Origin: Phocoenobacter atlanticus subsp. cyclopteri
GTDB lineage: Bacteria > Pseudomonadota > Gammaproteobacteria > Enterobacterales > Pasteurellaceae
Length of the DNA stretch: 64,000 nucleotides
Direction: 5' to 3'
Assembly (NCBI RefSeq): GCF_018343795.1
Contig: NZ_CP074346.1
Location: 1,116,001 to 1,180,000 of the forward strand
The notes under the pieces are model-generated. The model was not told the DNA's origin. It was given only the letters and a program-made list of their open reading frames with translations, and ran no database searches. This document shows positions 1 through 8,967 of the stretch, piece by piece. The position numbers and the translations under genes were made by a program. Each line of letters opens with the position of its first letter. Position 1 is the stretch's first letter.

Positions 1-1
1 C

Positions 2-424
2 GGTGGCTGGATTGGTTATCCTGATCTTTCATTAAACTTAATCTTTGCTTACGCATTTAAACCACTTGCGTGGGTAATCGGTGTTCCTTGGAATGAAGCA
101 GGTATTGCTGGTGAGATGATTGGTATTAAATTAGTTGTAAATGAATTCGTAGGCTATTTAGAATTCATCAAATACTTAGCACCTGAATCAGCCATTCATT
201 TAAGTGATAAAACAGTGGCTATTATTACATTTGCACTTTGTGGATTTGCAAACTTCAGTTCAATCGCAATCTTAATTGGTGGTATTGGTACAATGGCACC
301 AACTCGTCGTAGTGATATTGCTCGCTTAGGTATGAAAGCTGTATTAGCTGGATCTTTATCTAACTTAATGAGTGCAACAATTGCAGGTCTATTTATTGGA
401 CTTGGTGGTGCAATTGTAGGTTAA
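2..424 (+). CDS. nupC: Nucleoside permease NupC, C-terminal part (5' end outside window)
   Basis: The reading frame is open from base 2 with no start, so this is the last 140 residues of a gene that begins left of the window. The protein is very hydrophobic and has the CNT (concentrative nucleoside transporter) C-terminal pattern: a PWNEAG loop, then a helix with CGFANFSSIAILIGG, then a glycine-rich last membrane segment. NupC imports nucleosides by proton symport at the inner membrane. deoC and deoD follow on the same strand and degrade the imported nucleosides, which supports the call. A hairpin after the stop may end or attenuate transcription before deoC. Confidence 0.93.
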   Translation, partial: GGWIGYPDLSLNLIFAYAFKPLAWVIGVPWNEAGIAGEMIGIKLVVNEFVGYLEFIKYLAPESAIHLSDKTVAIITFALCGFANFSSIAILIGGIGTMAPTRRSDIARLGMKAVLAGSLSNLMSATIAGLFIGLGGAIVG

Positions 425-442
425 AATTTGTATAGCGTAAGT

Positions 443-478
443 AAACACCACTGCTTAATCAGTGGTGTTTGTCGTTTT
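443..478 (+). terminator. Hairpin after nupC, possible terminator or attenuator
   Basis: Two perfect 11-base arms (AAACACCACTG at 443 and CAGTGGTGTTT ending at 470) with a 6-base loop, followed by GTCGTTTT. The T tract is imperfect, so partial read-through into deoC is plausible. Confidence 0.6.
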
Positions 479-532
479 AGTATTAGAAAAACGATTGCTT
501 CAAAATTTAAAGAAGAAATAGGAGAAAAGTAA

Positions 533-1306
533 ATGACTCAAAAACAAGTTGCAAAACAAGCATTATCTTTAATGGATTTAACGACTTTAAATGATAATGA
601 TACAGATGAAAAAGTGATTGCTTTGTGTGAACAAGCAAAAACAGAATTTGGTAGTCCTGCTGCTGTTTGTATTTATCCACGTTTTATACCTGTAGCACAT
701 AAAAAATTAAAAGCATTAGGTTTAGACGTAAAAGTAGCAACAGTGACTAATTTTCCTCACGGTAATGATGATATTAACATTGCAGTAACAGAAACTAAAG
801 CAGCAGTCGTTTATGGTGCTGATGAAGTGGATGTCGTATTCCCATACAAAGCATTAATTGCGGGCAATGAAGAAGTTGGCTTTGAATTGGTAAAACAATG
901 TAAAGCCGTATGTGAACAAGCGAATGTTTTATTAAAAGTCATTATTGAAACAGGCGAATTGAAAACAGAGCAACTTATTCGTAAAGCAAGTGAAATTGCG
1001 ATTAATGCCGGGGCAGATTTTATTAAAACATCAACGGGTAAAGTACCCGTGAATGCAACCTTAGAATCTGCAAGAATTATGTTAGAAGTTATTCGTGATT
1101 TAAATGTGGCAGATAAAGTCGGTTTTAAAGCGGCTGGTGGTGTAAAAACAACCGCAGAAGCTGAACAATATTTATCATTAGCGGCAGATATTTTGGGTAA
1201 AGATTGGGTAAATTCAACTCACTTCCGTTTTGGTGCATCAAGTTTATTGGTTAATTTATTAGCAACATTAAATGGAACAGAAGAGCAATCGGTGACAGGT
1301 TATTAA
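533..1306 (+). CDS. deoC: Deoxyribose-phosphate aldolase
   Basis: DeoC splits 2-deoxyribose-5-phosphate into glyceraldehyde-3-phosphate and acetaldehyde in the cytoplasm, the last step of deoxynucleoside catabolism. At 257 residues it has the length of the E. coli-type enzyme (259). Catalytic residues are in place: the Schiff-base lysine in FIKTSTGK (K165), the proton-relay aspartate in ADEVDVVF (D100) and the second lysine in [10 protein letters not shown] (K199). An AGGAG ribosome site sits just before the ATG. It lies between nupC and deoD, forming a nucleoside salvage set. Confidence 0.97.
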   Translation: MTQKQVAKQALSLMDLTTLNDNDTDEKVIALCEQAKTEFGSPAAVCIYPRFIPVAHKKLKALGLDVKVATVTNFPHGNDDINIAVTETKAAVVYGADEVDVVFPYKALIAGNEEVGFELVKQCKAVCEQANVLLKVIIETGELKTEQLIRKASEIAINAGADFIKTSTGKVPVNATLESARIMLEVIRDLNVADKVGFKAAGGVKTTAEAEQYLSLAADILGKDWVNSTHFRFGASSLLVNLLATLNGTEEQSVTGY

Positions 1307-1384
1307 TTACAAAATAATTTTGTAAATTTATAATGAAATCATACCGCTTAAACTTTTTATTAAAAACTAAATGAGGAAAATAAA

Positions 1385-2098
1385 ATGGCAACTCCACATA
1401 TTAACGCACCAGAAGGTGCATTTGCAGATGTAGTATTAATGCCGGGTGATCCACTTCGTGCTAAATATATTGCAGAAACTTTCTTACAAGATACAAAAGA
1501 AGTAACCAATGTTCGTAATATGCTTGGTTATACGGGAACTTACAAAGGACGTAAAATCTCTGTAATGGGACACGGAATGGGTATTCCATCTTGTTCAATT
1601 TATACTAAAGAATTAATCACAGAATACGGAGTAAAAAAAATTATCCGTGTTGGTTCTTGTGGTGCAGTACGTGAAGATGTGAAATTACGCGATGTTATTA
1701 TTGGAATGGGTGCTTGTACCGATTCAAAAGTAAACCGTATACGTTTTAAAGATCACGATTTCGCTGCGATTGCAGATTTTGATATGACAGTAGCAGCAAT
1801 TCAAACCGCTAAAGCCAAAGGTGTTAACGTTCGAGTAGGTAACCTTTTCTCTGCTGATCTTTTCTATACCCCAGATTTTGAAATGTTTGATGTAATGGAA
1901 AAATATGGCATTTTAGGTGTTGAAATGGAAGCGGCAGGTATCTATGGTGTGGCTGCAGAATTCGGAGCAAAAGCATTATCGATTTGCACAGTTTCAGACC
2001 ATATTCGCACAGGTGAACAAACTACGGCAGAAGAACGCCAATTAACCTTTAATGATATGATTGAAATTGCATTAGAGTCAGTTTTATTAGACGACTAA
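1385..2098 (+). CDS. deoD: Purine nucleoside phosphorylase, DeoD type
   Basis: Cleaves purine (deoxy)nucleosides with phosphate to base and (deoxy)ribose-1-phosphate; cytoplasmic and hexameric in the family. The 237-residue length matches E. coli DeoD. The phosphate-binding N-terminus (MPGDPLRAK), the MGHGMGIPS segment, the nucleoside-site VEMEAAG and the catalytic SDHIRTGE near the C-terminus are all visible. A GAGGAAAA ribosome site precedes the ATG. It follows deoC by 78 bases and is probably co-transcribed with it; a hairpin terminator follows. Confidence 0.97.
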   Translation: MATPHINAPEGAFADVVLMPGDPLRAKYIAETFLQDTKEVTNVRNMLGYTGTYKGRKISVMGHGMGIPSCSIYTKELITEYGVKKIIRVGSCGAVREDVKLRDVIIGMGACTDSKVNRIRFKDHDFAAIADFDMTVAAIQTAKAKGVNVRVGNLFSADLFYTPDFEMFDVMEKYGILGVEMEAAGIYGVAAEFGAKALSICTVSDHIRTGEQTTAEERQLTFNDMIEIALESVLLDD

Positions 2099-2148
2099 TT
2101 TTTTATTCCATATTTATAATAAGGTATAGTAAACAAAATCGTTGGTAA

Positions 2149-2195
2149 AAAGTGGGAAAAAGCCTTACATTGTAATGCTTTTCCCCACTTTCCTT
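2149..2195 (+). terminator. Terminator after deoD
   Basis: 15-base arms (AAAGTGGGAAAAAGC and GCTTTTCCCCACTTT, one mismatch) around a 13-base loop, 50 bases past the deoD stop. Confidence 0.7.
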
Positions 2196-2403
2196 AAAAA
2201 GAAATAAATAATCCAACCTCTTCAAAATAAGTTCAACCCTTATTTAATCTGACCCACCAGTTGCTTTCAATTAAAAATAATCATATTTGCTTATTCATAA
2301 TTTTGAATGATAGCATTATTCTCCCCTTGGATTGAGAAAACTTATTTGAAAGTATTAAAAACATATAAAGGTAACAAGTTTTTATAAAAATACCAATCAA
2401 AAA

Positions 2404-2446
2404 CGGTATGACTTTATTTTGCAAAAAAATAAAAAGATCATACCGC
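2404..2446 (-). terminator. Uptake-signal-based terminator after the TolC-like gene
   Basis: Imperfect inverted repeat (CGGTATGACTTTATTTT and its near-complement ending in ATCATACCG) with TTTGCAAAA-like sequence in the loop on the minus strand and an AAGCGGT core at its edge. It lies just past the stop of the minus-strand gene at 2458. Uptake signals forming hairpins at gene ends are common in this family. Confidence 0.55.
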
Positions 2447-2457
2447 TTAAAAATCAA

Positions 2458-3852
2458 CTACTTACTATACTTCCCAGCCATTGCCTGATAAACAAGGTTT
2501 TCATATTGTAGGGTGTTATATTTGGCTTGAATAATTGCCAGTTTTGAACCATTTTCAGTATTGATTGCATTTAACCAATCTCGTAGTTCAGAAACACCTT
2601 CTTTATAGCGGTTTTGATAGTAGCGACTAATTCTCTTGTTGTAGAAATAGGTCTTTTTCAGATTGCTCAAACTTTTTTTCGATTGCTTATAAGTATAGTA
2701 ATAGGTACTAATTTCATTTAGTGCTTTAGTACCAATTTGTTCATAATTTAGCTTCGCTAATTTATAATTTTGTTCTGAAATTTTGATGTTTAACTTCACT
2801 CTATTCCAATCTAAGAAAGGTAAATTAAAAGATAACGTGCCACCCAATAATTGATTATCTGCAATATCTCCTACCAATGGTGCAGAGCCTGATAAACTCG
2901 CCCCTAAACTGAGGGTTGGATACCAACTGTTTTCCGTTGCTTGTAGGCTTTTAAAACCGCTTTGTAAACGGAATAAAGCAGATTTTAGATCAGGACGGTT
3001 TGCAATAGTCGAAACAGGTACATCGGTATTCACACCTTGTAATTTCACTTTTAATAAATTTGGATATTTAACAGGAATACTGTCATTTGGTTTTAAATTC
3101 AATAAATTACGCAGTGTTTGTTCAGCCGTCTTTTGTGCTGTTTGTAAATTAATTAAACTGTTTCTTGCTTGTAAGACCGCTTGCATTGATTGATCAACAT
3201 TAAGTTGTGTGATCATTCCTGATTTGTATTTATTATTCATTACTCGACTGATTTTAGTATAATTATTAATACTTTGCTGAGTAATATGAATGGCTTCATT
3301 AAAATAGGCTAAGTTGTAGTATGTGTTAATCACAGCATTAATTAAAGCCAAACGAGTTGCTTCTAAATCTTCCACTGTGGCATTTTTTTCCCACTCCGCC
3401 GCACTGGCACTGTTTGATAAACGTTGCCATAGATCGAGGGTATAACTTAGATCAAAACCTACATCGTGTCTAATAGATGAGGTACCTGTTGAGCGTGGAT
3501 TTTTCGCAGAATGCCCTGCTCCTTTTTCTGCTGAAGATTTACCTGCACTACTAAACGTAGGGACTAAATTTGCTCCCACTAGGTTTGCGTTATAAAGAGC
3601 TTTATTAACTAAAATTGCACTTTTTGCCAAATTTTTATTATTGGCTAAGGCTGTTTCAATTAATTGATTTAATTGCGGATCTTGATATCCAAGCCACCAT
3701 TGAGTATCAATTTTATACTGCTTTACGATCTCTTTATAACTGTTATAATTTTTTTGAACTTGTTCAAGACTACCATCTTGGCTCATTTTATTCGCACAAC
3801 CTGAGATTGCAACGGCGACAAATAAACTCAGTGTAATTTTGGATAGTTTCAT
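2458..3852 (-). CDS. TolC/NodT-family outer-membrane efflux lipoprotein
   Basis: Outer-membrane factor of tripartite efflux systems: a trimeric lipid-anchored channel working with a periplasmic adaptor and an inner-membrane pump. From the chosen start the protein is 464 residues and begins with a lipoprotein signal ending in the lipobox ISGC. The ATG at 3852 is preferred over an in-frame start 27 bases upstream because an AAAAGGA ribosome site precedes it. The body shows two repeats typical of the family (LNQLIETALANNKNL near the N-terminus and an RPDLKSALFRLQSG segment in the second half) and the long alanine- and asparagine-rich helices. No pump genes adjoin it; a plausible partner is the AcrAB-like pair at 49.4-53.7 kb, but that link is inferred. 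Confidence 0.85.
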   Translation of the reverse strand: MKLSKITLSLFVAVAISGCANKMSQDGSLEQVQKNYNSYKEIVKQYKIDTQWWLGYQDPQLNQLIETALANNKNLAKSAILVNKALYNANLVGANLVPTFSSAGKSSAEKGAGHSAKNPRSTGTSSIRHDVGFDLSYTLDLWQRLSNSASAAEWEKNATVEDLEATRLALINAVINTYYNLAYFNEAIHITQQSINNYTKISRVMNNKYKSGMITQLNVDQSMQAVLQARNSLINLQTAQKTAEQTLRNLLNLKPNDSIPVKYPNLLKVKLQGVNTDVPVSTIANRPDLKSALFRLQSGFKSLQATENSWYPTLSLGASLSGSAPLVGDIADNQLLGGTLSFNLPFLDWNRVKLNIKISEQNYKLAKLNYEQIGTKALNEISTYYYTYKQSKKSLSNLKKTYFYNKRISRYYQNRYKEGVSELRDWLNAINTENGSKLAIIQAKYNTLQYENLVYQAMAGKYSK

Positions 3853-3920
3853 TGTATGTCCTTTTAATAATATCTTCAAAAATAATCAAAACCTATTTTA
3901 AACAAATATGTCTTAAAGTA

Positions 3921-3940
3921 CTAGTTAAAAAAGGGCAAGA
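3921..3940. repeat. Left target duplication plus ISAs1-like end remnant
   Basis: CTAGTTAAAA (3921-3930) followed by AAGGGCAAGA (3931-3940). The first 10 bases recur at 12911-12920; the second 10 match the ISAs1 terminus at 12901-12910 in inverted orientation with one mismatch. The final bases overlap the presumed IS256 end (GAGACT from 3939), so only about 8 bases are certainly ISAs1-like. Confidence 0.5.
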
Positions 3941-5231
3941 GACTGTCTCCTAAACTGTGTAACTGCAATTTAGTTAAAGATAATCAGCTAAGCGATCATC
4001 AAACTCAATCATAAACTTATTGAGAGCTAATTTCCAGTCTCTAATTGGCATTGTCCATTTTTTAGAGGCATTTTGAATAGCCAGATAAACAACTTTTTTT
4101 GCTGAGTCATCTGTTGGGAATAATTTTCTTTTATTGATGACTTTGCGAATAACACTATTGACAGACTCAATAGCATTCGTTGTATAAATGGATTTTCTGA
4201 TGTCCTGTGGGTAGTTAAACAAGGTATTCAGGTTATCCCAGTGTTTATACCAAGACCGTGATATTTGCGGATATTTATCATCATAAGTATTCGCAAAATT
4301 CTCTAATTCCTGCAAGGCTTCATCTTCTGTCGCAGATTGATAAATTTTCTTTAAATCTCAAGCAACTGCTTTATAGTCCTTATAAGGCACATATTTCATA
4401 GAATTACGCACCATATGGACGATACAAAGCTGTGATAAACAGCATTAATCGCATCAGGAAAGCCCGTTAATCCATCAACACAAGCAATAAGGATATCTTT
4501 TACACCACGATTTTGTAATTCTGTCAGCACCCCTAACAAAAATTTAGCTCCTTCATTTTCAGATATCCACAACCCTAGAAGCTCCTTTTGTCCTTGCATA
4601 TTAATGCCTAAGGCAAGGTAAATTGCCTTGTTAATCACACGTTTATCTTGACGGACTTTAACAACGATACAGTCTAAATAAACAATAGGATAGACATCAT
4701 CAAGGGGGCGAGATTGCCACTCGATAACATCATCTAATAGTGCATCTGTCACACGTGATACCAGTGTAGGTGAGATTTCAGTCCCATACAGGTCTGACAC
4801 GGTTTCAGTGATTTCTCGGGTACTCATTCCTTGTGAATATAAATAGATAATTTTTGAGTCGAGTGTAGGCACTCTTGTTTGTCGTTTTTTAATGATTTCA
4901 GGTTCGAAAGTCCCTTCTCTATCACGTGGGGTATCGATAGAAAATTTACCTTCTTCGGTATAGACTGTTTTGGATGTCACCCCATTTCTGCTATTGCTAC
5001 CTTTACGTATACCATTCTTTTGATAGCCAAGATGTTCATCTAATTCAGCATTGAGTGACTTCTCAAAGAAACGTTTGTGCAAAAGTTGTGTTGCTTTTGC
5101 GATATCTTCTTGAGAGTCTAGTTGCTCAAGCAGGGCTTCAATTTGGTCGGTTATATTTGTTTTTTTCATGTTGGTATCCACCTTAATGTTTTTCTATATT
5201 AAAGCAGATACACAGTTATTTTTATAGTCTC
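3939..5231 (-). mobile_element. IS256-family insertion sequence, degraded
   Basis: Terminal inverted repeats are imperfect but recognisable: from the left, GAGACT, nine bases, ACTGTGT, two bases, CTGC; from the right the same blocks with the same spacing on the opposite strand. They enclose a broken IS256-type transposase gene. The flanks (AAGGGCAA left, TAAAAAAT right) are not duplicated, suggesting a deletion or rearrangement next to the element after insertion. Confidence 0.75.
3974..5169 (-). pseudogene. IS256-family transposase, broken by a small deletion and a stop codon
   Basis: The N-terminal 257 residues (IEALLEQL, DEHLGYQ, TPRDREGTFEP, the first DDE aspartate in YPIVYLDCIVVKV and the second in IACVDGLTGFPDAI) and the C-terminal 113 residues (TTNAIESVNSVIRK with the DDE glutamate) are separate. 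Just after FPDAINAVY the frame shifts; the sequence fits loss of about 13 bases before LCIVHMVRN. About 70 bases further on, a TGA interrupts the codons for KAVARDLKK (CGA to TGA would explain it). Two independent lesions mean no active transposase. The ATG at 5169 is preferred because AAGGTGG lies upstream. Confidence 0.9.
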
Positions 5232-5243
5232 TAAAAAATTACT

Positions 5244-7118
5244 TTACTTTTTTTGTAAAATAACTATCTCATAAGGTGCGAGATAAATGCCATCATCTAC
5301 TAGAGAAAATTGACCAATCGTTGTTTTATAATCACTTAAATCAATATTTGGTAATGAGATAAACTGAGTCATATTACTTGGATTTCGTAACGATAAAATG
5401 GCTTTTCCGCTCACTTCATCAATACAATGATAACCATATATTTCAAATAGTTCTGGGTTACCACCAATCATTTCACTATATTTCAACGTATTATAATTTT
5501 TCTCAATCCATTTTATTGCTCGAGCATTTGCCTGCCATCTTTCATCATCAAACATTGTATAAGAATAATGAAACTCCCAGAAGCCATTCCCTCGTGTTGC
5601 GATAAAGCGTAAATAATTTTCAAAATCAGTAATTGAAGCATACATTTGATGATCCATATAACCAGAATGTGCTGTTGTTGCATAAACAGGATCGTGATTA
5701 TATAAACACGACAAAGGCAATTGAATATGACGATCACGGATAAATTTACGATATTGAATATCACGATAAGTTATCGTGCGGTTTATATCATTACCTGCAT
5801 TTTCTGTAAAACCAATATCTTGTGAAAGTTGAATCCATAAACTATTTACCCACTGCAACCACCAAGGACTTGGATTCACATAAGAAGTTAGATTGATCCA
5901 ACAATCACGAGAACCTCTCTCATCTCTCAGATCCGTTAATATTTTGACCAAATATTCATAGACTCGTGTCATTGTGTGCATTCCATATTCACCACTTTGA
6001 TCTTGAACATCGGGTTTTAATAGCCAACCATCAATTTTCCAATAACTAATATCAAAATCCTTTTGATGTTGTAACATCACTTTTCTTAGATTTTCTAAAT
6101 AATTAAAATCGCCGACATTCACATCTTGAGATATTTTATTTTTACTTCCCAGTTTTTTATCTTTATTTTTTTCAAGCCAATCACTCATTATAGTCTCAGT
6201 CACACAGTAGCCTCCTCGTGGACCAATCCATAAACCTAAACTCGCATTTAAGGAATTAACTAACGCTTTAATCTTGGTTAAACCATTCGGAAATTTATTA
6301 TTGAAATCCCAAAAACTTGCATAATTATTCCAACCATCATCAACAACATAAGCATCTAGCTTTATCCCATATTTATTGAAACCTTGATGAATTTTTTGAA
6401 AACTATCTAAAATGATTTTTTCATCAATTTCTTTCATATGATCGTACCAAGAGTTATATTGTTTTCTGAAATAACTCTGCTGAGAAATGCTTTCAATATA
6501 AGAGAAAAATGCCTTTTGAATAGTTAATTCATCATTATCTCGAGCTGATCCAATAATAGCAGACGGTATTTTTTTAGGAAAATTCACTGCCTCACCTAAA
6601 AAATACCGTGAAAAATAATGCGTTTCTATTATTCTATTTTCAATCAAAGGAAATTCCGCCCCTAAAAAGAAAGATTTCGCATAAACAGGTTGTCCAGCCT
6701 CAACATAGTACCCACTAAAATTTGCCATTTCTGCAATATCATCTTGCTTTTTAGGATAGAAGATATCCGTTTTATCAATAAAATCAAAAATATCTATATC
6801 GATAAAATTGATCGCATTGTCTGATGAAATAACTTCTATTTGCTTAGCGATAACATCATTTCTTGCAATATAATCAATAATTAAACAGGTTGTTTCATTA
6901 TAAAACTTCACTTTAATATTACTATTATTCTGCTCTAAAACATTTGCCTTAAAATCAACTGATGTGACCGTTCTTCCATCTAAATAGGTTATTTCAAACT
7001 CTCTATTAGAATTATTTACAACAATTCTACCATTTAATTGATTCACCACTTTTACGGTATAAAATTGATGATCAGCATAATGAAAAATACGCTCAATATT
7101 ACTATTACTAATTTTCAT
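5244..7118 (-). CDS. GH36-like (clan GH-D) glycoside hydrolase, putative alpha-galactosidase
   Basis: A 624-residue protein without signal peptide, hence probably cytoplasmic. An N-terminal beta-rich domain (about 1-220) precedes a (beta/alpha)8 core with clan GH-D features: YVVDDGWNNY (258-266) opening the barrel, FPNGL and GLWIGPRGGY, the K-x-D nucleophile motif in YWKIDGW (D363), and a candidate acid/base in LSQDIGF (D434). A small C-terminal beta domain follows. Such enzymes release alpha-linked galactose or N-acetylgalactosamine; the substrate cannot be decided here. It is last in the minus-strand ABC cassette and probably hydrolyses the imported sugar. The frame is intact, unlike two of its neighbours. 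Confidence 0.7.
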   Translation of the reverse strand: MKISNSNIERIFHYADHQFYTVKVVNQLNGRIVVNNSNREFEITYLDGRTVTSVDFKANVLEQNNSNIKVKFYNETTCLIIDYIARNDVIAKQIEVISSDNAINFIDIDIFDFIDKTDIFYPKKQDDIAEMANFSGYYVEAGQPVYAKSFFLGAEFPLIENRIIETHYFSRYFLGEAVNFPKKIPSAIIGSARDNDELTIQKAFFSYIESISQQSYFRKQYNSWYDHMKEIDEKIILDSFQKIHQGFNKYGIKLDAYVVDDGWNNYASFWDFNNKFPNGLTKIKALVNSLNASLGLWIGPRGGYCVTETIMSDWLEKNKDKKLGSKNKISQDVNVGDFNYLENLRKVMLQHQKDFDISYWKIDGWLLKPDVQDQSGEYGMHTMTRVYEYLVKILTDLRDERGSRDCWINLTSYVNPSPWWLQWVNSLWIQLSQDIGFTENAGNDINRTITYRDIQYRKFIRDRHIQLPLSCLYNHDPVYATTAHSGYMDHQMYASITDFENYLRFIATRGNGFWEFHYSYTMFDDERWQANARAIKWIEKNYNTLKYSEMIGGNPELFEIYGYHCIDEVSGKAILSLRNPSNMTQFISLPNIDLSDYKTTIGQFSLVDDGIYLAPYEIVILQKK

Positions 7119-7143
7119 TTTATATCCTCAAAATATTAGTGTT

Positions 7144-7980
7144 TTAGCCTTTCACTGCTCCGCCACCTAATGCTTCAATAAAGTATTTACTCGTAAAGGC
7201 AAATAAAATAATAGGTGGTAGCACAATCACAAAAATTGCTGAAAAAAGACCATTATAATTCGTGTTAAAACTTGTCGTAAATTGTCCTAATAATGCTGGA
7301 ACAGTAAGCTGAGCTTTATCAATAATCAGCATTGATGCCCAATAATATTCGTTCCAGTTATTAATAAATGCAAGAATAGCGGCGGTTAAAATACCGGGAC
7401 GGGCAATAGGCAACATAATCTTCCAAAAAATTTGGGTGTGGCTTGCTCCGTCTATCTCTGCGGCTTCTTCTAATTCCTTCGGAATAATCATAAAATAATT
7501 TTTTATAATAAAAAAACTCATTGCAATACCTGAACAGGTATATACAAAAATCAATGCAATAGGAGTATTGAATATACCTAACACACCTACTAATCGGTAA
7601 ATAGGGAATGTCATTGCCGTAGCAGGAATAAATAGAGTGGAATAAAGCATTGCTGTCACTAATTTTTTACCGCGAAACTCCATTCTTGCTATTACATAAG
7701 ATGACATAGAAATCATTATGATACTCAGAATGACTGAAATAGAGACGATTTTAAAACTATTCCAAAAATACTTATGTACCCCCAACTCTGTAAATACATT
7801 AATATAGCCTTCAATACTTATTTCAGTAGGCAAACTTAAACCTGGATTCATCATTGGATCAGCTTTAAGTGAAGATAAAAATATCCAACCAATGGGAAAT
7901 AAAGAAATTAAGCAAGTAAATGCCATATAAAGATAGATAATCATTTTTGTGCTTTTAGATAAACTGCCACTATTTTTCAT
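7144..7980 (-). CDS. Carbohydrate ABC transporter permease, MalG/UgpE type
   Basis: Inner-membrane subunit of a CUT1-type sugar importer. At 278 residues it has the expected six membrane segments and the ABC-permease EAA loop, seen here as EELEEAAEIDGASHTQIFWKI before the last two helices. The C-terminus KYFIEALGGGAVKG is typical of the MalG branch. It follows the MalF-type permease by 11 bases and precedes the glycosidase by 25, so the cassette reads as one operon. The frame is intact. Confidence 0.88.
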   Translation of the reverse strand: MKNSGSLSKSTKMIIYLYMAFTCLISLFPIGWIFLSSLKADPMMNPGLSLPTEISIEGYINVFTELGVHKYFWNSFKIVSISVILSIIMISMSSYVIARMEFRGKKLVTAMLYSTLFIPATAMTFPIYRLVGVLGIFNTPIALIFVYTCSGIAMSFFIIKNYFMIIPKELEEAAEIDGASHTQIFWKIMLPIARPGILTAAILAFINNWNEYYWASMLIIDKAQLTVPALLGQFTTSFNTNYNGLFSAIFVIVLPPIILFAFTSKYFIEALGGGAVKG

Positions 7981-7991
7981 TGGTCACTCCT

Positions 7992-8908
7992 CTATTTCAT
8001 TAATTTATTATCTTTATTTCTAAAAATCAGACCGATCAATACAATGATCAACAGTCCACCTAAAATCTGAAATACCCCAACCGTATTCGCACGAGCATAT
8101 TGTGTTCGTGAACTTGAAACCGCCAATTCACGAATAATAAAACTAATTGATTTTGTACCTGCCGCACCATTGGTTAAGAAAAAGACTTCGTTATAAATCA
8201 AGAAACCCGCACTCGCTGCCATGACTGAAATTGTTTTAATCGTATCTTTAATCATTGGAAGCGTAATATACCAATCAACCTTAAAATTACTTATACCGTC
8301 AATTTCTGCCGCTTCATATAATGACTTTGGTATTGCAAGGATTTGTCCAAGCACCATAATTGTCGAAGCACCTGTAAAAAAGACATAAGCAGCTGTCATT
8401 GCAACGATATTTACCCCCGGAATTAAAAGTACTGAACCATTAAAATCTGGATTGAAAAATTTAATGATCTCATTAACTACACCATAATTTGGATTATAAA
8501 TTTGTAAAAAATTAACCCCATCGCAGCAGAAGAAATAATGCTTGGAATAATGAATAAATTTCGTGTTACTTTCCAACCTGATAATTTTTTTGATAATATA
8601 ATAGCAATGGATACTGCAATTGGTACTTGAATAACAATACCTATAATTGCCCAGCGAATAGAATTAAACAGAGCCTCCATAAAAAAAGGATATTCTTTAA
8701 AAATATAATGATAATTTGCAAATAAATTATCAAAACCTAAAAATTCTGGATGGCTTAAATTGGTATAATCCCATTTTGTAAATGATGTCACAAAAATAGT
8801 CGCCACAGAATAAAAATAAAAGATAAAAAAACAGAGTAATGTTGGTAATAAAAAAGAAAATATAAATAACTGTTTCCCAAACTTTTTATTATTGAATATT
8901 TTTATCAT
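7992..8908 (-). pseudogene. Carbohydrate ABC transporter permease, MalF/UgpA type, frameshifted
   Basis: Partner permease of the same importer. The first 130 or so residues read in one frame (through SAAMGLIFYK), the rest in another (LQIYNPNYGVVNEI to the end), including the EAA loop KSLYEAAEIDGISNF. The frames meet at an A run on the plus strand (8506-8511, six A). One extra base there would restore a continuous protein of about 305 residues, normal for the family. This is either a true one-base deletion or a sequencing slip in a homopolymer. If real, the importer lacks one of its two membrane subunits. Confidence 0.85.
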
Positions 8909-8924
8909 AGAGCCCCCTTAACAT

Positions 8925-8956
8925 ATTGCCAATAGAGTATTAACTCTATTGGCAAT
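8925..8956 (-). other. Intercistronic hairpin between binding-protein and permease genes
   Basis: Perfect 14-base arms (ATTGCCAATAGAGT and its complement) with a 4-base loop in the 59-base gap between binding protein and permease. No T tract follows on the minus strand, so it looks like an mRNA-stabilising or partial-attenuation hairpin, as seen after binding-protein genes in many sugar ABC operons. Confidence 0.65.
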
Positions 8957-8967
8957 TTATACACGAC

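Noticed and set aside
5513-5764. 83-codon frame opposite in phase inside the glycosidase gene
   Set aside because: A shadow frame within a well-supported coding region, with no family resemblance.
8477-8576. Two overlapping permease genes instead of a frameshift
   Set aside because: Neither piece alone is a full CUT1 permease. Joined at the A run they give a normal-length protein, so one broken gene is simpler.
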